This document shows positions 57,065-64,000 of a stretch of DNA of 64,000 nucleotides, in pieces. The first letter of the stretch is position 1; every line of letters starts with the position of its first letter. The notes below the pieces were generated by a model that made no database searches, had not been told where the DNA came from, and was given only the letters and a program-made list of their open reading frames with translations. Made by a program: the position numbers and the translations under genes. The DNA is from Nocardia camponoti (GTDB lineage Bacteria > Actinomycetota > Actinomycetes > Mycobacteriales > Mycobacteriaceae), in contig NZ_BMMW01000003.1 of the NCBI RefSeq assembly GCF_014646135.1, positions 1 to 64,000 on the forward strand, in the 5' to 3' direction.

Positions 57065-57466
57065 TAGTCAGACTTCCTTTTCGTGCTGGCTTCGAGCCTG
57101 GGAACAACGGGTCAGCCGACGTTACCCGTGAGTAAGTTCAGTTGAAATCTTCGCAACTGTACTCGGCTCGCGGTGAGCCTAGCGGAGATGCCCGTCACAA
57201 CGGCCAACTGGACTGAGCCCGACAAATCGAACACCTTGCTCCCGCCAAGCCGTTCCAGCGGCCACTTTGCCCGGTAGACGTCGGTCGACGCCTTCGCCCA
57301 GGTTCGTCGCCGCAGGTCGGAGCGCACAAGAGCGCACAGTTAGGTCGGCTACTTACCTTGAGGTTGGCATCCAGGCCAGCCGCGGTCGCGAGGACGCGGA
57401 CGTGACGCGCATCATGCCCGGTGCGGGGCGTGGGGTGTTGCCCGCCCCGGTCACGCCGTAGGGTCG
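57065..57466. promoter_or_regulatory. Intergenic region between pntAA and the HIT gene
   Basis: These 402 nt have no convincing gene. An inverted repeat CAGTTG-N9-CAACTG (57139-57159) lies 75-95 nt before pntAA. On its minus strand, TTGCGA and the weak TACTCA -10 form a possible promoter. A direct repeat GAGCGCACA occurs twice near 57320. The other half towards the HIT gene holds GC-rich sequence without recognised sites. Confidence 0.4.
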
Positions 57467-57919
57467 ATGACTGTGAGCGACTGCGTCTTCTGTGCGATCC
57501 TCGACGGCACCGCGCCCGCGACCCTGGTCTACGAAGACGAAACTGTCGCAGCGTTTCTCGATATTCGTCCCATCACCCGAGGTCACACCCTCGTCATCCC
57601 GCGCGACCACGCGACGACACTCGACGACCTCGATCCGGCACTCGGCGGGCACGTCTTCGCCGCCGGTCATCGCATCGCGCGAGCACTCCGACGCAGTGGG
57701 CTCGCGAGCGACGGCGCCAACCTGCTCATCAACGACGGCGAAGCCGCGTTTCAGACCGTCGGACACGTGCATCTGCACGTCATCCCGCGCAAACATGGCG
57801 ACAAACTCACCTTCGCCAAAGGCTTTCTCCTCCGCAGGCCACACGAACCCACATCGACCGCGAACGCGATCCGCGCTGGTTTGACCGCGCTGGACGCTGA
57901 AGAAGGAGCCGCTCAATGA
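57467..57919 (+). CDS. HIT-family nucleotide hydrolase/transferase
   Basis: The 150-aa protein has the histidine triad HVHLHVIPR (His100, His102, His104), an N-terminal CVFC zinc pair (Cys6, Cys9), and RPITRGHTLVIPRDH, typical of HinT-like hydrolases acting on AMP derivatives. A GTG two codons downstream is an alternative start. Its stop overlaps the next gene by 4 nt; the three genes HIT, MDMPI and peptidase S51 form one coupled operon. Confidence 0.9.
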   Translation: MTVSDCVFCAILDGTAPATLVYEDETVAAFLDIRPITRGHTLVIPRDHATTLDDLDPALGGHVFAAGHRIARALRRSGLASDGANLLINDGEAAFQTVGHVHLHVIPRKHGDKLTFAKGFLLRRPHEPTSTANAIRAGLTALDAEEGAAQ

Positions 57920-58752
57920 CCGAGCTTGACCGCGAACAGCTCACCGATTTGCTCGCGCAGCAGTGGGAAATCATGGGCGCGCTGGTGAAGGATTTGGACG
58001 AGGCCGCGTGGCGTCGACCGTCGCCGTTGCCTGGCTGGACGCTGTTCGACGTGGTCGCGCACGTGATTGGCACCGAGTCGTGGTTGCTTGGCGAAACGCC
58101 GCCGCAGCACGACCCGCTTCGGCCGAAAACCGACGTCCGCACGTTGCCGCATGTGCGCAACGAAGTCGCTGTACTTAACGAGATCTGGGTCGACAGGTTG
58201 CGTCCGCTTTCCGGCAAGCGGCTGCTTGGGCTTTTCGATGAGGTCACCGAGCGACGTCGCGCCGCGCTTGTCGCACTTGATGACGAAGCGTGGGCCGCGC
58301 CGACGGTCTCGCCGGTTGGGCAGGTGCCGTATAGCCGGTTCATGCGGGTGCGGTTGTTCGACTGCTGGATGCACGAACTCGACATCGCCGACGGGATCGG
58401 GCGCGTTGTCAACGAGGGCGGTCCGCGCGCTGAGCTGGCGTTTGAGGAACTAACGATGAGCATTGGGCGCGCGGTGGTGAAGGGCGCGAAGGCCGCTGAC
58501 GGGTCGCGCATCACGTTCGACCTCACCGGGCCGGTGACGCGTCAGCTCAATGTTGCCGTCGACGGCGGGCGTGGGTCGGTTGTCGAAACGCATTCCGGCG
58601 AACCGACTGTTGTCGTGACACTCGACTCTGGGCTTTTCGCTCGGTTGCGTGGCGGGCGAACCACTGTCGCTGACCACCCCGGTGAAATCACTTTCTCCGG
58701 CGATCAAGCCTTGGGCGACAAGCTGATTCGCCATTTGGCGTTTACCATCTGA
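57916..58752 (+). CDS. Maleylpyruvate isomerase/DinB-type protein (MDMPI family)
   Basis: The 278-aa protein has an N-terminal DinB-like four-helix domain, with candidate metal ligands His49 in VVAHVIG and His153 in CWMHELDIAD, and a C-terminal SCP2/MDMPI-C-type domain ending LGDKLIRHLAF. The family uses mycothiol or metal in various transferases and is abundant in actinobacteria, so the exact reaction cannot be named. It overlaps the HIT gene by 4 nt and the peptidase gene by 1 nt. Confidence 0.85.
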   Translation: MTELDREQLTDLLAQQWEIMGALVKDLDEAAWRRPSPLPGWTLFDVVAHVIGTESWLLGETPPQHDPLRPKTDVRTLPHVRNEVAVLNEIWVDRLRPLSGKRLLGLFDEVTERRRAALVALDDEAWAAPTVSPVGQVPYSRFMRVRLFDCWMHELDIADGIGRVVNEGGPRAELAFEELTMSIGRAVVKGAKAADGSRITFDLTGPVTRQLNVAVDGGRGSVVETHSGEPTVVVTLDSGLFARLRGGRTTVADHPGEITFSGDQALGDKLIRHLAFTI

Positions 58753-59393
58753 TGCGGCTTTTTCTCGCGTCGTACCAGTTTGGTGCATTCGCTGACCGGC
58801 TAGCGTCGCTAGTCGCCGGACCAGGTGCTGTCGCGGTGATTCCCAACGCGATGGACGGGTGGCCGGATTGGCGGACCGCCGCTGTCGCTACCGATACGAG
58901 ACTGCTTGACCAGCACGGATATTCGCCATCGGTCGTCGACTTGCGTGACTTCGTCGACGACGCGGCAGGTCTCGAAGCGCGACTGCGCGAGTTTCCATTG
59001 GTGTGGGTCCGCGGCGGGAACACCTTTGTCTTGCGCGCCCAATTCGCCCGCAGCGGAGCGGATTCCGTCCTCCCACGGTTGTTGCGCGAAGACGCGCTCG
59101 CGTATGCGGGGTACAGCGCTGGCGCGTGCGTGTTGAGTCCAGACCTGCACGGGATCGAACTCGCTGACGACCCGAACGAGGTTTTTCCGGCGACGAGGCG
59201 CGAACCTCAGTGGGACGGACTGGGTTTGATTGACCGTCCGATGGTTGTGCACCTTGACTCCCCCACCGACCCCGACGGTGCGTGCGGTCGCATGCGTGAT
59301 CGGCTGGTCGCCGAAGGCGTCGAGCACTACGCGTTGACCGATGCTGACGTGCTGGTTGTCGACGGTGAACGCACGGAGTTGTTGCGGGGATAG
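58752..59393 (+). CDS. Peptidase S51-family (dipeptidase E-like) protein
   Basis: This 213-aa protein has the Class I glutamine amidotransferase-like fold with the S51 nucleophile Ser122 in YAGYSAGACVLSP, and WVRGGNTFVL. Dipeptidase E hydrolyses Asp-Xaa dipeptides, and cyanophycinase is a relative. The substrate here is not known. Its ATG shares one base with the upstream stop (TGATG). Confidence 0.85.
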   Translation: MRLFLASYQFGAFADRLASLVAGPGAVAVIPNAMDGWPDWRTAAVATDTRLLDQHGYSPSVVDLRDFVDDAAGLEARLREFPLVWVRGGNTFVLRAQFARSGADSVLPRLLREDALAYAGYSAGACVLSPDLHGIELADDPNEVFPATRREPQWDGLGLIDRPMVVHLDSPTDPDGACGRMRDRLVAEGVEHYALTDADVLVVDGERTELLRG

Positions 59394-59439
59394 ATCCCGT
59401 CAACGGGTCGGCAGCGGCCCGCGCAACGTTGCTACTCGA

Positions 59440-59952
59440 CTAACGACTCGCTGATTGGCGCTCGTCGCGCGGTGCATCTTCTCGACTTCCGTTGCGCCGG
59501 AACACAATCCACCGCATCGCGCAGTACATGTACACCGCTTCGCACCCACCGGCGAGCACCCTTGCGACGTGGTACTCCAAACCGAGCGCGGCAAGTCCCG
59601 ACCCGACGCCGAGGATGAACGCGAGATAGTTGATGACAACGACAACCGCGTACACAACGGCCTGCTTGCCGATCGGTGCGTGCGAATGGAAGTTCAGCGT
59701 GCGGTTCAGCAGGAAACTCAACCCGAACGCGAGCACGTAGCCAACGGTGATCGACAACCACAATGCCACCCCGAACACGCTGCGCATGACCGTGAGCACG
59801 ACAAGGTCGACGGCGAACGTGAAGCTGTTGATCAGCGCGAAGCCAAGCAACGTGGGCGCGATGAAGCGCCGAAGCGCGCGCGGCAGCAGCCCGACCAGCG
59901 TTTCGCAGACGCGAGTGAACCGATCGGCGGCACCACCGCTTCGCTGTTGCAC
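59440..59952 (-). CDS. GtrA-like membrane protein
   Basis: The protein is about 170 aa with four membrane helices (APTLLGFALINSFTFAVDLVVL, SITVGYVLAFGLSFLLNR, YAVVVVINYLAFILGVG, LAGGCEAVYMYCAMRWIVF). The GtrA signature FLLNRTLNFHSHA is clear. GtrA proteins flip or present lipid-linked sugars in cell-envelope glycosylation. GTG 59952 is provisional; the frame is open to 60042. Confidence 0.82.
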   Translation of the reverse strand: MQQRSGGAADRFTRVCETLVGLLPRALRRFIAPTLLGFALINSFTFAVDLVVLTVMRSVFGVALWLSITVGYVLAFGLSFLLNRTLNFHSHAPIGKQAVVYAVVVVINYLAFILGVGSGLAALGLEYHVARVLAGGCEAVYMYCAMRWIVFRRNGSREDAPRDERQSASR

Positions 59953-60010
59953 GCCGCCAGCCTGCCAGGGCGAGGTGACGCCGGAGTGAGCAACCGGCAA
60001 ACGGGTGCTG

Positions 60011-60322
60011 TTAGCGCGCCGCGGCGATCGGGCGCACGTCAAGCGCGGCCCACGCGCTCATACACCGACGTTGCGTGAGTTCGTCCGCTTCCGCGAGTAA
60101 TGCGTCGCGCAACACGCGCGGGTCAGCGGCCCAGCTCGCGGTGATCTCGGCGAGCGCGGGGAACCCGAACATGCCCGACGCCTCGATCGCGTCGACCCAA
60201 ACGTCGTGGTCGCCGGAGTAGACCGCGCGCATCGCGGCGGCGTCGAGGCCCGATTCGGCGACCTCAGCCCCCAAAAGTGCAACGACCAACTCGGTACGAC
60301 TACCCGAATCCTGCTGATACAT
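60011..60322 (-). CDS. Small hypothetical protein
   Basis: The 103-aa soluble protein starts MYQQDSGSRTELVVAL behind a strong AGGGAGGG ribosome binding site. It is largely helical and Ala-rich with a central SGDHDVWVDAIEASGMFGFPALAEI and contains a single Cys. I do not recognise the family. It lies 58 nt upstream of the GtrA start in the same direction and may be cotranscribed. Confidence 0.6.
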   Translation of the reverse strand: MYQQDSGSRTELVVALLGAEVAESGLDAAAMRAVYSGDHDVWVDAIEASGMFGFPALAEITASWAADPRVLRDALLAEADELTQRRCMSAWAALDVRPIAAAR

Positions 60323-60574
60323 GGTGCCCTCCCTGCGAAATTCGTCGGTGACGCGACAGTCACGTTGTCGATGCGCCGGGCGGCCAACCCGTTGTCTTCA
60401 TTGTGCGGGCTTTGACGGCGTATACACCAGCCAGCCGTGCCGGATCACAGTCATGCAAAAATTCGCTTATTCTCTTTCCAGTTTCGCCCCGCGAAGTAAC
60501 CCCGGCGTGTCGCGGCGGAAAAAGTGGCATTTCTACCGGCGGCCAATTCGTCTCGCGATCACGCGCCAAGCCGA

Positions 60575-60580
60575 TACCGT
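60575..60580 (+). promoter_or_regulatory. -10 element of a leaderless FAD oxidase transcript
   Basis: TACCGT lies 6 nt before the GTG start, matching the actinobacterial leaderless pattern. There is no Shine-Dalgarno. Confidence 0.45.
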
Positions 60581-60586
60581 TGATGC

Positions 60587-61948
60587 GTGGAGCCTCTCGC
60601 CGCACTTGAAGCCGCACTTCCGCCCGGGACCGTCCTCACCGACCCCGACCTCATTAGTTCCTATCGCCAAGACTGGGCGCGCGACCCCGACGCTGGCACG
60701 CCGCTCGCTGTGGTTCGGCCGAGCACTACTGACGAAGTCGCGACGACGGTGAAATGGGCTGCGGCACACCATGTTCCGATCGTGCCGCGCGGAGCTGGCT
60801 CTGGACTGTCCGGCGGCGCGACGGCCGTCGACGGCGGGATCGTGCTCAGCACCGAGCGCATGCGCGAGATTCGCGTCGACCCGATTACGCGCACTGCCGT
60901 CGTACAGCCGGGACTGCTCAACGCCGAGGTGAAGCGGGCCGTCGCCGAGCATGGGTTGTGGTATCCGCCGGACCCGTCTTCGTTTGAAATGTGTTCGATC
61001 GGTGGGAACGCGGCGACCAACGCGGGCGGGCTCTGCTGTGTGAAGTACGGCGTGACCTCGGATTACGTGCTTGGGATGGAGGTCGTGCTCGCCGACGGCC
61101 GCGTCGTGCGACTCGGTGGCCCGCGCCTCAAAGACTCAGCGGGACTGTCGCTGACGAAGCTGTTTGTCGGTAGCGAAGGCACGCTTGGGGTGATCACCGA
61201 ACTCACGCTGCGCCTCGTCCCCGCGCAATTGCCGCAGGCCACCGTCGTCGCCAGCTTCGACTCGCTCACCGCGGCAACCGACGCCATCACCGCGATCAGC
61301 TCGACCATGCGGCCAGCGATGCTTGAGTTCATGGACGGTGTTGCGATCAACGCCGTCGAAGACGAGATGCGCATGGGTCTCGATCGGACCGCGGTCGCGC
61401 TCTTGGTCGCTCGCAGCGACGCGCCTGGCGAGTTCGCCGAACGAGAAGCCGTTTTGATGCGCGAGTTATGCGAAAAGCACGGTGCGACAGAGGCTTTCCA
61501 TACCGCTGATCCCGAAGACGGCGAAGCATTCACCGCCGCACGCAGATTCGCGATTCCCGCCGTTGAGCGTCGGGGTTCGTTGCTGCTCGAAGATGTCGGT
61601 GTCCCGGTCCCGAAGCTAGGCGAACTCATCAGCGGCATCGCCTCGATCGGCGAACGCAACGGCGTGATCGTTTCGGTGATCGCGCACGCTGGCGATGGCA
61701 ACACCCACCCGCTGATCGTGCACGACCCAACCGACCCCGACAACACCGCGCGCGCCCACCGTGCGTTCGGCGAGATCATGGACCTCGCCATCGCCCTCGG
61801 CGGCACGATCACCGGCGAGCACGGGGTTGGTCGATTGAAGAAGGCGTGGTTGCCTGACCAGGTTGGCGACGACGTCATCGACCTAACCCGCCGCATCAAG
61901 AACGCACTCGACCCCGACGGCATCTTGAACCCCGGCGCGATGCTGTAG
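60587..61948 (+). CDS. FAD-binding oxidase, GlcD/D-lactate dehydrogenase type
   Basis: The 453-aa protein has an N-terminal PCMH FAD-binding domain (PRGAGSGLSGGATAVDGGIVLS) and a C-terminal oxidase domain ending VIAHAGDGNTHPLIV and GEHGVGRLKKAWLPDQ, which carry the family catalytic His. It should oxidise a 2-hydroxyacid such as glycolate or D-lactate, with electrons to the respiratory chain. The substrate is not determined. The start is GTG at 60587, probably leaderless. Confidence 0.9.
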   Translation: MEPLAALEAALPPGTVLTDPDLISSYRQDWARDPDAGTPLAVVRPSTTDEVATTVKWAAAHHVPIVPRGAGSGLSGGATAVDGGIVLSTERMREIRVDPITRTAVVQPGLLNAEVKRAVAEHGLWYPPDPSSFEMCSIGGNAATNAGGLCCVKYGVTSDYVLGMEVVLADGRVVRLGGPRLKDSAGLSLTKLFVGSEGTLGVITELTLRLVPAQLPQATVVASFDSLTAATDAITAISSTMRPAMLEFMDGVAINAVEDEMRMGLDRTAVALLVARSDAPGEFAEREAVLMRELCEKHGATEAFHTADPEDGEAFTAARRFAIPAVERRGSLLLEDVGVPVPKLGELISGIASIGERNGVIVSVIAHAGDGNTHPLIVHDPTDPDNTARAHRAFGEIMDLAIALGGTITGEHGVGRLKKAWLPDQVGDDVIDLTRRIKNALDPDGILNPGAML

Positions 61949-61987
61949 CGGGAACATTCGGCGCCGAGGTGGGGTTAGCATCCGAAT

Positions 61988-62272
61988 ATGACCACCAGGC
62001 TTGAGCACAACGTCGCCGACACTCGCTACGAGATCTACCACGACGACGTTCTCGCGGGATACGCCGATTACGCCGAATCCGAAGACCCGAAGGTCCGCGA
62101 CTTTCACCACACCATGACGTTCCCGGAATTCCGCGGTCGCGGGGTAGCGGCGGAAGTGGTCGAATACGCCCTCAACGACTCACGCGAACACGGTTACAAG
62201 ATCGTTCCGACGTGCTGGTACGTGGAGAAATACGTAGCCGACCACCCGGAATACGCCGACCTCGTCACGTAA
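61988..62272 (+). CDS. Small GNAT-like N-acetyltransferase (YjdJ/COG2388 type)
   Basis: The 94-aa protein consists of one reduced GNAT domain: MTFPEFRGRGVAAEVVEYALNDSREHGYKIVPTCWYV carries the acetyl-CoA loop RGRGVA. The family lacks the first part of the standard GNAT fold and no substrate is known. It is followed by a strong terminator. Confidence 0.85.
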   Translation: MTTRLEHNVADTRYEIYHDDVLAGYADYAESEDPKVRDFHHTMTFPEFRGRGVAAEVVEYALNDSREHGYKIVPTCWYVEKYVADHPEYADLVT

Positions 62273-62274
62273 GT

Positions 62275-62307
62275 GCGAAAGCCCCGCTCAAGTGAGCGGG
62301 GCTTCGC
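62275..62307. terminator. Bidirectional hairpin terminator
   Basis: GCGAAAGCCCCGCTCA and TGAGCGGGGCTTCGC pair with one bulged A and an AG loop. It lies 3 nt after the GNAT stop and 23 nt from the convergent acyl-CoA dehydrogenase stop, with TAATTA after it, so it can serve both transcripts. Confidence 0.8.
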
Positions 62308-62330
62308 TAATTAGCTGGTTGCGAAAGCGA

Positions 62331-63488
62331 TCAGCGCAGGATGTTGCGGGCCATCACCAAACGCTGGATCTGGTTGGTGCCCTCGTAGATCTGGGTGATC
62401 TTCGCGTCGCGCATCATGCGCTCGACCGGGAAGTCCGTGGTGTAGCCTGCGCCGCCGAAGAGCTGGACGGCGTCGGTGGTGACCTGCATCGCGACGTCGG
62501 ACGCGAAGCACTTCGCGGCCGCGGAGATGAAGCCAAGGTTCTTCTCGCCACGCTCGGCGCGAGCGGCCGAGGTGTAGACCATGAGGCGCGCGGCCTCGAT
62601 CTTCATCGCCATGTCAGCCAGCATGAACTCGGTGTTCTGGAAGCTGGCGATGGTCTTGCCGAACTGCTTGCGATCCTTGGTGTAGGCGATCGCCGCGTCG
62701 AGTGCACCCTGGGCGATACCGACAGCCTGGGCGCCGATGGTCGGGCGGGTGTGGTCGAGGGTCTGCAGCGCGGTCTTGAAACCGGTGCCGGGCTCGCCGA
62801 TGATGCGGTCGCCGGGGACGCGGCAGTTCTCGAAGTACAGCTCGGCGGTGGGCGAACCCTTGATGCCAAGCTTGTGCTCAAGCGGGCCAACGACGAAGCC
62901 CTCGTCGTCCTTGTGCACCATGAACGCGGAGATGCCGTTGGCACCCTTCTCCGGGTCGGTCACGGCCATCACGGTGTACCACTCCGACTTGCCACCGTTG
63001 GTGATCCAGCACTTGGAGCCATTGATGATCCAGTCGTCGCCGTCGGCCTTCGCGCGGGTGCGCATCGCGGCGGCGTCGGAACCAGCTTCACGCTCGGACA
63101 GACAGTACGAGGCCATCTTGCCTTCGACGAGGTCGCCGAGGACCTTCTGCTTCAGTTCTTCGGAACCGTTGAGGATCAGGCCCATCGTGCCGAGCTTGTT
63201 GACGGCGGGGATCAGCGACGACGAACCGCAAACGCGGGCGACTTCCTCGATCACGATGCAGGTAGCGACCGAGTCGGCACCCTGGCCGCCGTACGCCTCG
63301 GGCACGTGGACGGCGTTGAAGCCTGCCGCGTTGAGGGCGGTCAGCGCCTCTTCAGGGAAGCGCGCCTGGCCGTCGACCTCTTTGGCGTAGGGGGCGATTT
63401 CCTTCTCGGCGAGGCCGCGGATGGCCGAGCGCAGCTCGTCGTGGAAATCCTCAAGCTGGAACAGGTTGAAATCCGGGTTTCCCGCCAT
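62331..63488 (-). CDS. fadE25: Acyl-CoA dehydrogenase FadE25
   Basis: This 385-aa FAD flavoenzyme oxidises short acyl-CoA esters. Its sequence closely follows mycobacterial FadE25 (Rv3274c): PAVNKLGTMGLIL, CLSEREAGSDAAAMRTRAKADGDDW (part), KGANGISAFMVHKDDEGF, IIGEPGTGFKTAL, and catalytic Glu in QIYEGTNQIQR. ATG at 63488 follows AGGAG; the frame to 63539 adds unconserved residues. The promoter has a consensus TATAAT and two palindromic sites. With the hydratase, hydrolase and IcmF it fits branched/short-chain acyl-CoA turnover. Confidence 0.95.
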   Translation of the reverse strand: MAGNPDFNLFQLEDFHDELRSAIRGLAEKEIAPYAKEVDGQARFPEEALTALNAAGFNAVHVPEAYGGQGADSVATCIVIEEVARVCGSSSLIPAVNKLGTMGLILNGSEELKQKVLGDLVEGKMASYCLSEREAGSDAAAMRTRAKADGDDWIINGSKCWITNGGKSEWYTVMAVTDPEKGANGISAFMVHKDDEGFVVGPLEHKLGIKGSPTAELYFENCRVPGDRIIGEPGTGFKTALQTLDHTRPTIGAQAVGIAQGALDAAIAYTKDRKQFGKTIASFQNTEFMLADMAMKIEAARLMVYTSAARAERGEKNLGFISAAAKCFASDVAMQVTTDAVQLFGGAGYTTDFPVERMMRDAKITQIYEGTNQIQRLVMARNILR

Positions 63489-63544
63489 CGGGGCACACTC
63501 CTGGTCGTGGTGGTTTCGCTGCGGTCCACAGCGTGTCATTCGTC

Positions 63545-63557
63545 GGCACTGAGTGCC
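63545..63557. promoter_or_regulatory. Operator-like palindrome, downstream site
   Basis: GGCACTGAGTGCC (5-bp arms, 3-bp centre) lies just after the expected transcription start of fadE25 and would block it when bound. Confidence 0.5.
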
Positions 63558-63568
63558 AATCCACTCGG

Positions 63569-63597
63569 ATTATACGCGCGGCATTCTGCGATCACAT
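63569..63597 (-). promoter_or_regulatory. Promoter of fadE25
   Basis: A consensus -10 TATAAT (63569-63574) is preceded by a 17-nt spacer and a weak -35 ATGTGA (63592-63597). The start of transcription falls near 63562. Confidence 0.6.
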
Positions 63598-63611
63598 GGG
63601 CATATGTCGGT

Positions 63612-63624
63612 GGCACCGAGTGTC
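63612..63624. promoter_or_regulatory. Operator-like palindrome, upstream site
   Basis: GGCACCGAGTGTC matches the first site at 11 of 13 positions. It is 67 nt away, on the other side of the -35. Confidence 0.45.
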
Positions 63625-63654
63625 ATGCAATCGACGTTTTCAACAGGCCGCGCG

Positions 63655-64000
63655 TTAGAGGTTACCGAGTTGGGCAGTGAGCGCGTCAGCGAGTTGACGC
63701 GGCGGCATGTCGCGCGGAAACACCGCGACGACCAGTTCGTCGCGCGAGGCGTTTCGCGTGCCGCCGCGCGGGATCGCGGCCAGTTCCGCACGCAAGTCGG
63801 CGACGCCAGCCGCCGACTCCCCTCGAACCATCCGTCGCAGCAAATAGTTGTGCGTCGCGGTGACAGCGGCGGTGAACTGGACGCGCGCGACGTCGCGTTC
63901 GTCGGGCAGCCGTTCCCGCAGAAATTCGGTGAAGAGCCGTTCGTAGCGGAACACCGTGACGATCTCCCGCTCGCGCAGCGCAGGCACTTCGCGGACGACC
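63655..64000 (-). CDS. TetR-like regulator, C-terminal part (truncated by window end)
   Basis: Only the last 114 or so residues are visible; the frame runs through the window edge, so the DNA-binding N-terminus lies outside. The visible part reads VVREVPALREREIVTVFRYERLFTEFLRERL (part), a helical ligand-domain pattern typical of TetR/AcrR regulators. It is the gene directly upstream of fadE25 in the same direction, so it is a natural candidate to control it through the paired palindromes. Confidence 0.65.
   Translation of the reverse strand, partial: VVREVPALREREIVTVFRYERLFTEFLRERLPDERDVARVQFTAAVTATHNYLLRRMVRGESAAGVADLRAELAAIPRGGTRNASRDELVVAVFPRDMPPRQLADALTAQLGNL

Noticed and set aside
57112..57327. 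71-codon minus-strand frame upstream of pntAA
   Set aside because: No ribosome binding site, no domain, and it covers the region that should hold the pnt promoter.
62292..63680. Plus-strand open frame of 462 codons opposite fadE25
   Set aside because: It is an antisense shadow of a confidently identified acyl-CoA dehydrogenase and crosses its terminator and promoter.

Overview
The window is a high-GC chromosomal segment of a mycolic-acid actinomycete (order Mycobacteriales, formerly Corynebacteriales). The evidence is gene order and family choice. Read along the minus strand, argS-lysA-hom-thrC-thrB-rho-rpmE-prfA-prmC-sua5-wecA-atpI-atpBEFHAGDC-DUF2550-ATR-murA is essentially the Mycobacterium tuberculosis Rv1292-Rv1315 order. 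In addition, MurA has Asp where most bacteria have the catalytic Cys, AtpA has a long C-terminal tail, and a FadE25-type acyl-CoA dehydrogenase and mycothiol-era DinB/MDMPI proteins are present. AtpF and AtpH are separate here, not fused as in Mycobacterium, which points to a non-Mycobacterium genus. The genus cannot be fixed from the sequence alone.

Layout. 1-24.3 kb (almost all minus strand) is the conserved core: threonine/lysine biosynthesis, arginyl-tRNA synthetase, Rho, ribosomal protein bL31, release factor 1 and its methylase, tRNA threonylcarbamoylation, the lipid-linked GlcNAc transferase WecA, the complete F1Fo ATP synthase, a corrinoid adenosyltransferase and MurA. A strong sigma-A-like promoter lies just after murA and points out of the window, where an rRNA operon is expected. 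24.3-28.7 kb is a more variable plus-strand stretch: a DUF3105/DUF305 pair, tRNA-Arg(CCG), two poorly conserved genes including a DUF1963 protein, a very small membrane-protein gene with a near-perfect Shine-Dalgarno, and an NTF2-like anchored protein.

28.7-32.4 kb is a ferric-iron ABC transporter with a likely DtxR/IdeR box. It ends at an unusual 88-nt hairpin that also faces tRNA-Cys(GCA). 32.7-39.9 kb holds a MarR regulator with a palindromic operator, two crotonase-fold enzymes (enoyl-CoA hydratase and 3-hydroxyisobutyryl-CoA hydrolase-like), a DUF2157-like membrane protein, a 113-bp tandem duplication and the fused isobutyryl-CoA mutase IcmF behind a perfect inverted-repeat operator. 40-44.7 kb holds a SNF2 helicase-SWIM protein pair and a secreted HNH nuclease lipoprotein. 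44.7-51.1 kb is a branched-chain 2-oxoacid dehydrogenase operon (E1a-E1b-E2) with a BenE-type transporter and a sulfurtransferase, divergent from an Lrp/AsnC regulator.

51-64 kb contains a thioesterase/MFS pair, a DUF5925 AAA ATPase, the proton-translocating transhydrogenase pntAA-AB-B, a HIT-MDMPI-peptidase S51 operon, a GtrA protein, a GlcD-type FAD oxidase, a small GNAT protein, and fadE25 preceded by a truncated TetR gene with paired operator-like sites.

A metabolic thread links 33-63 kb: the 2-oxoacid dehydrogenase, acyl-CoA dehydrogenase, enoyl-CoA hydratase, 3-hydroxyisobutyryl-CoA hydrolase and IcmF together cover valine/isobutyryl-CoA and short-chain acyl-CoA turnover, and the adenosyltransferase at 1.5-2 kb could supply the AdoCbl cofactor of IcmF. 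No CRISPR array, insertion sequence, prophage or recognised defence cassette was found. The most original signals are the small ORF, the unusual hairpin, the tandem duplication and several palindromic operators.
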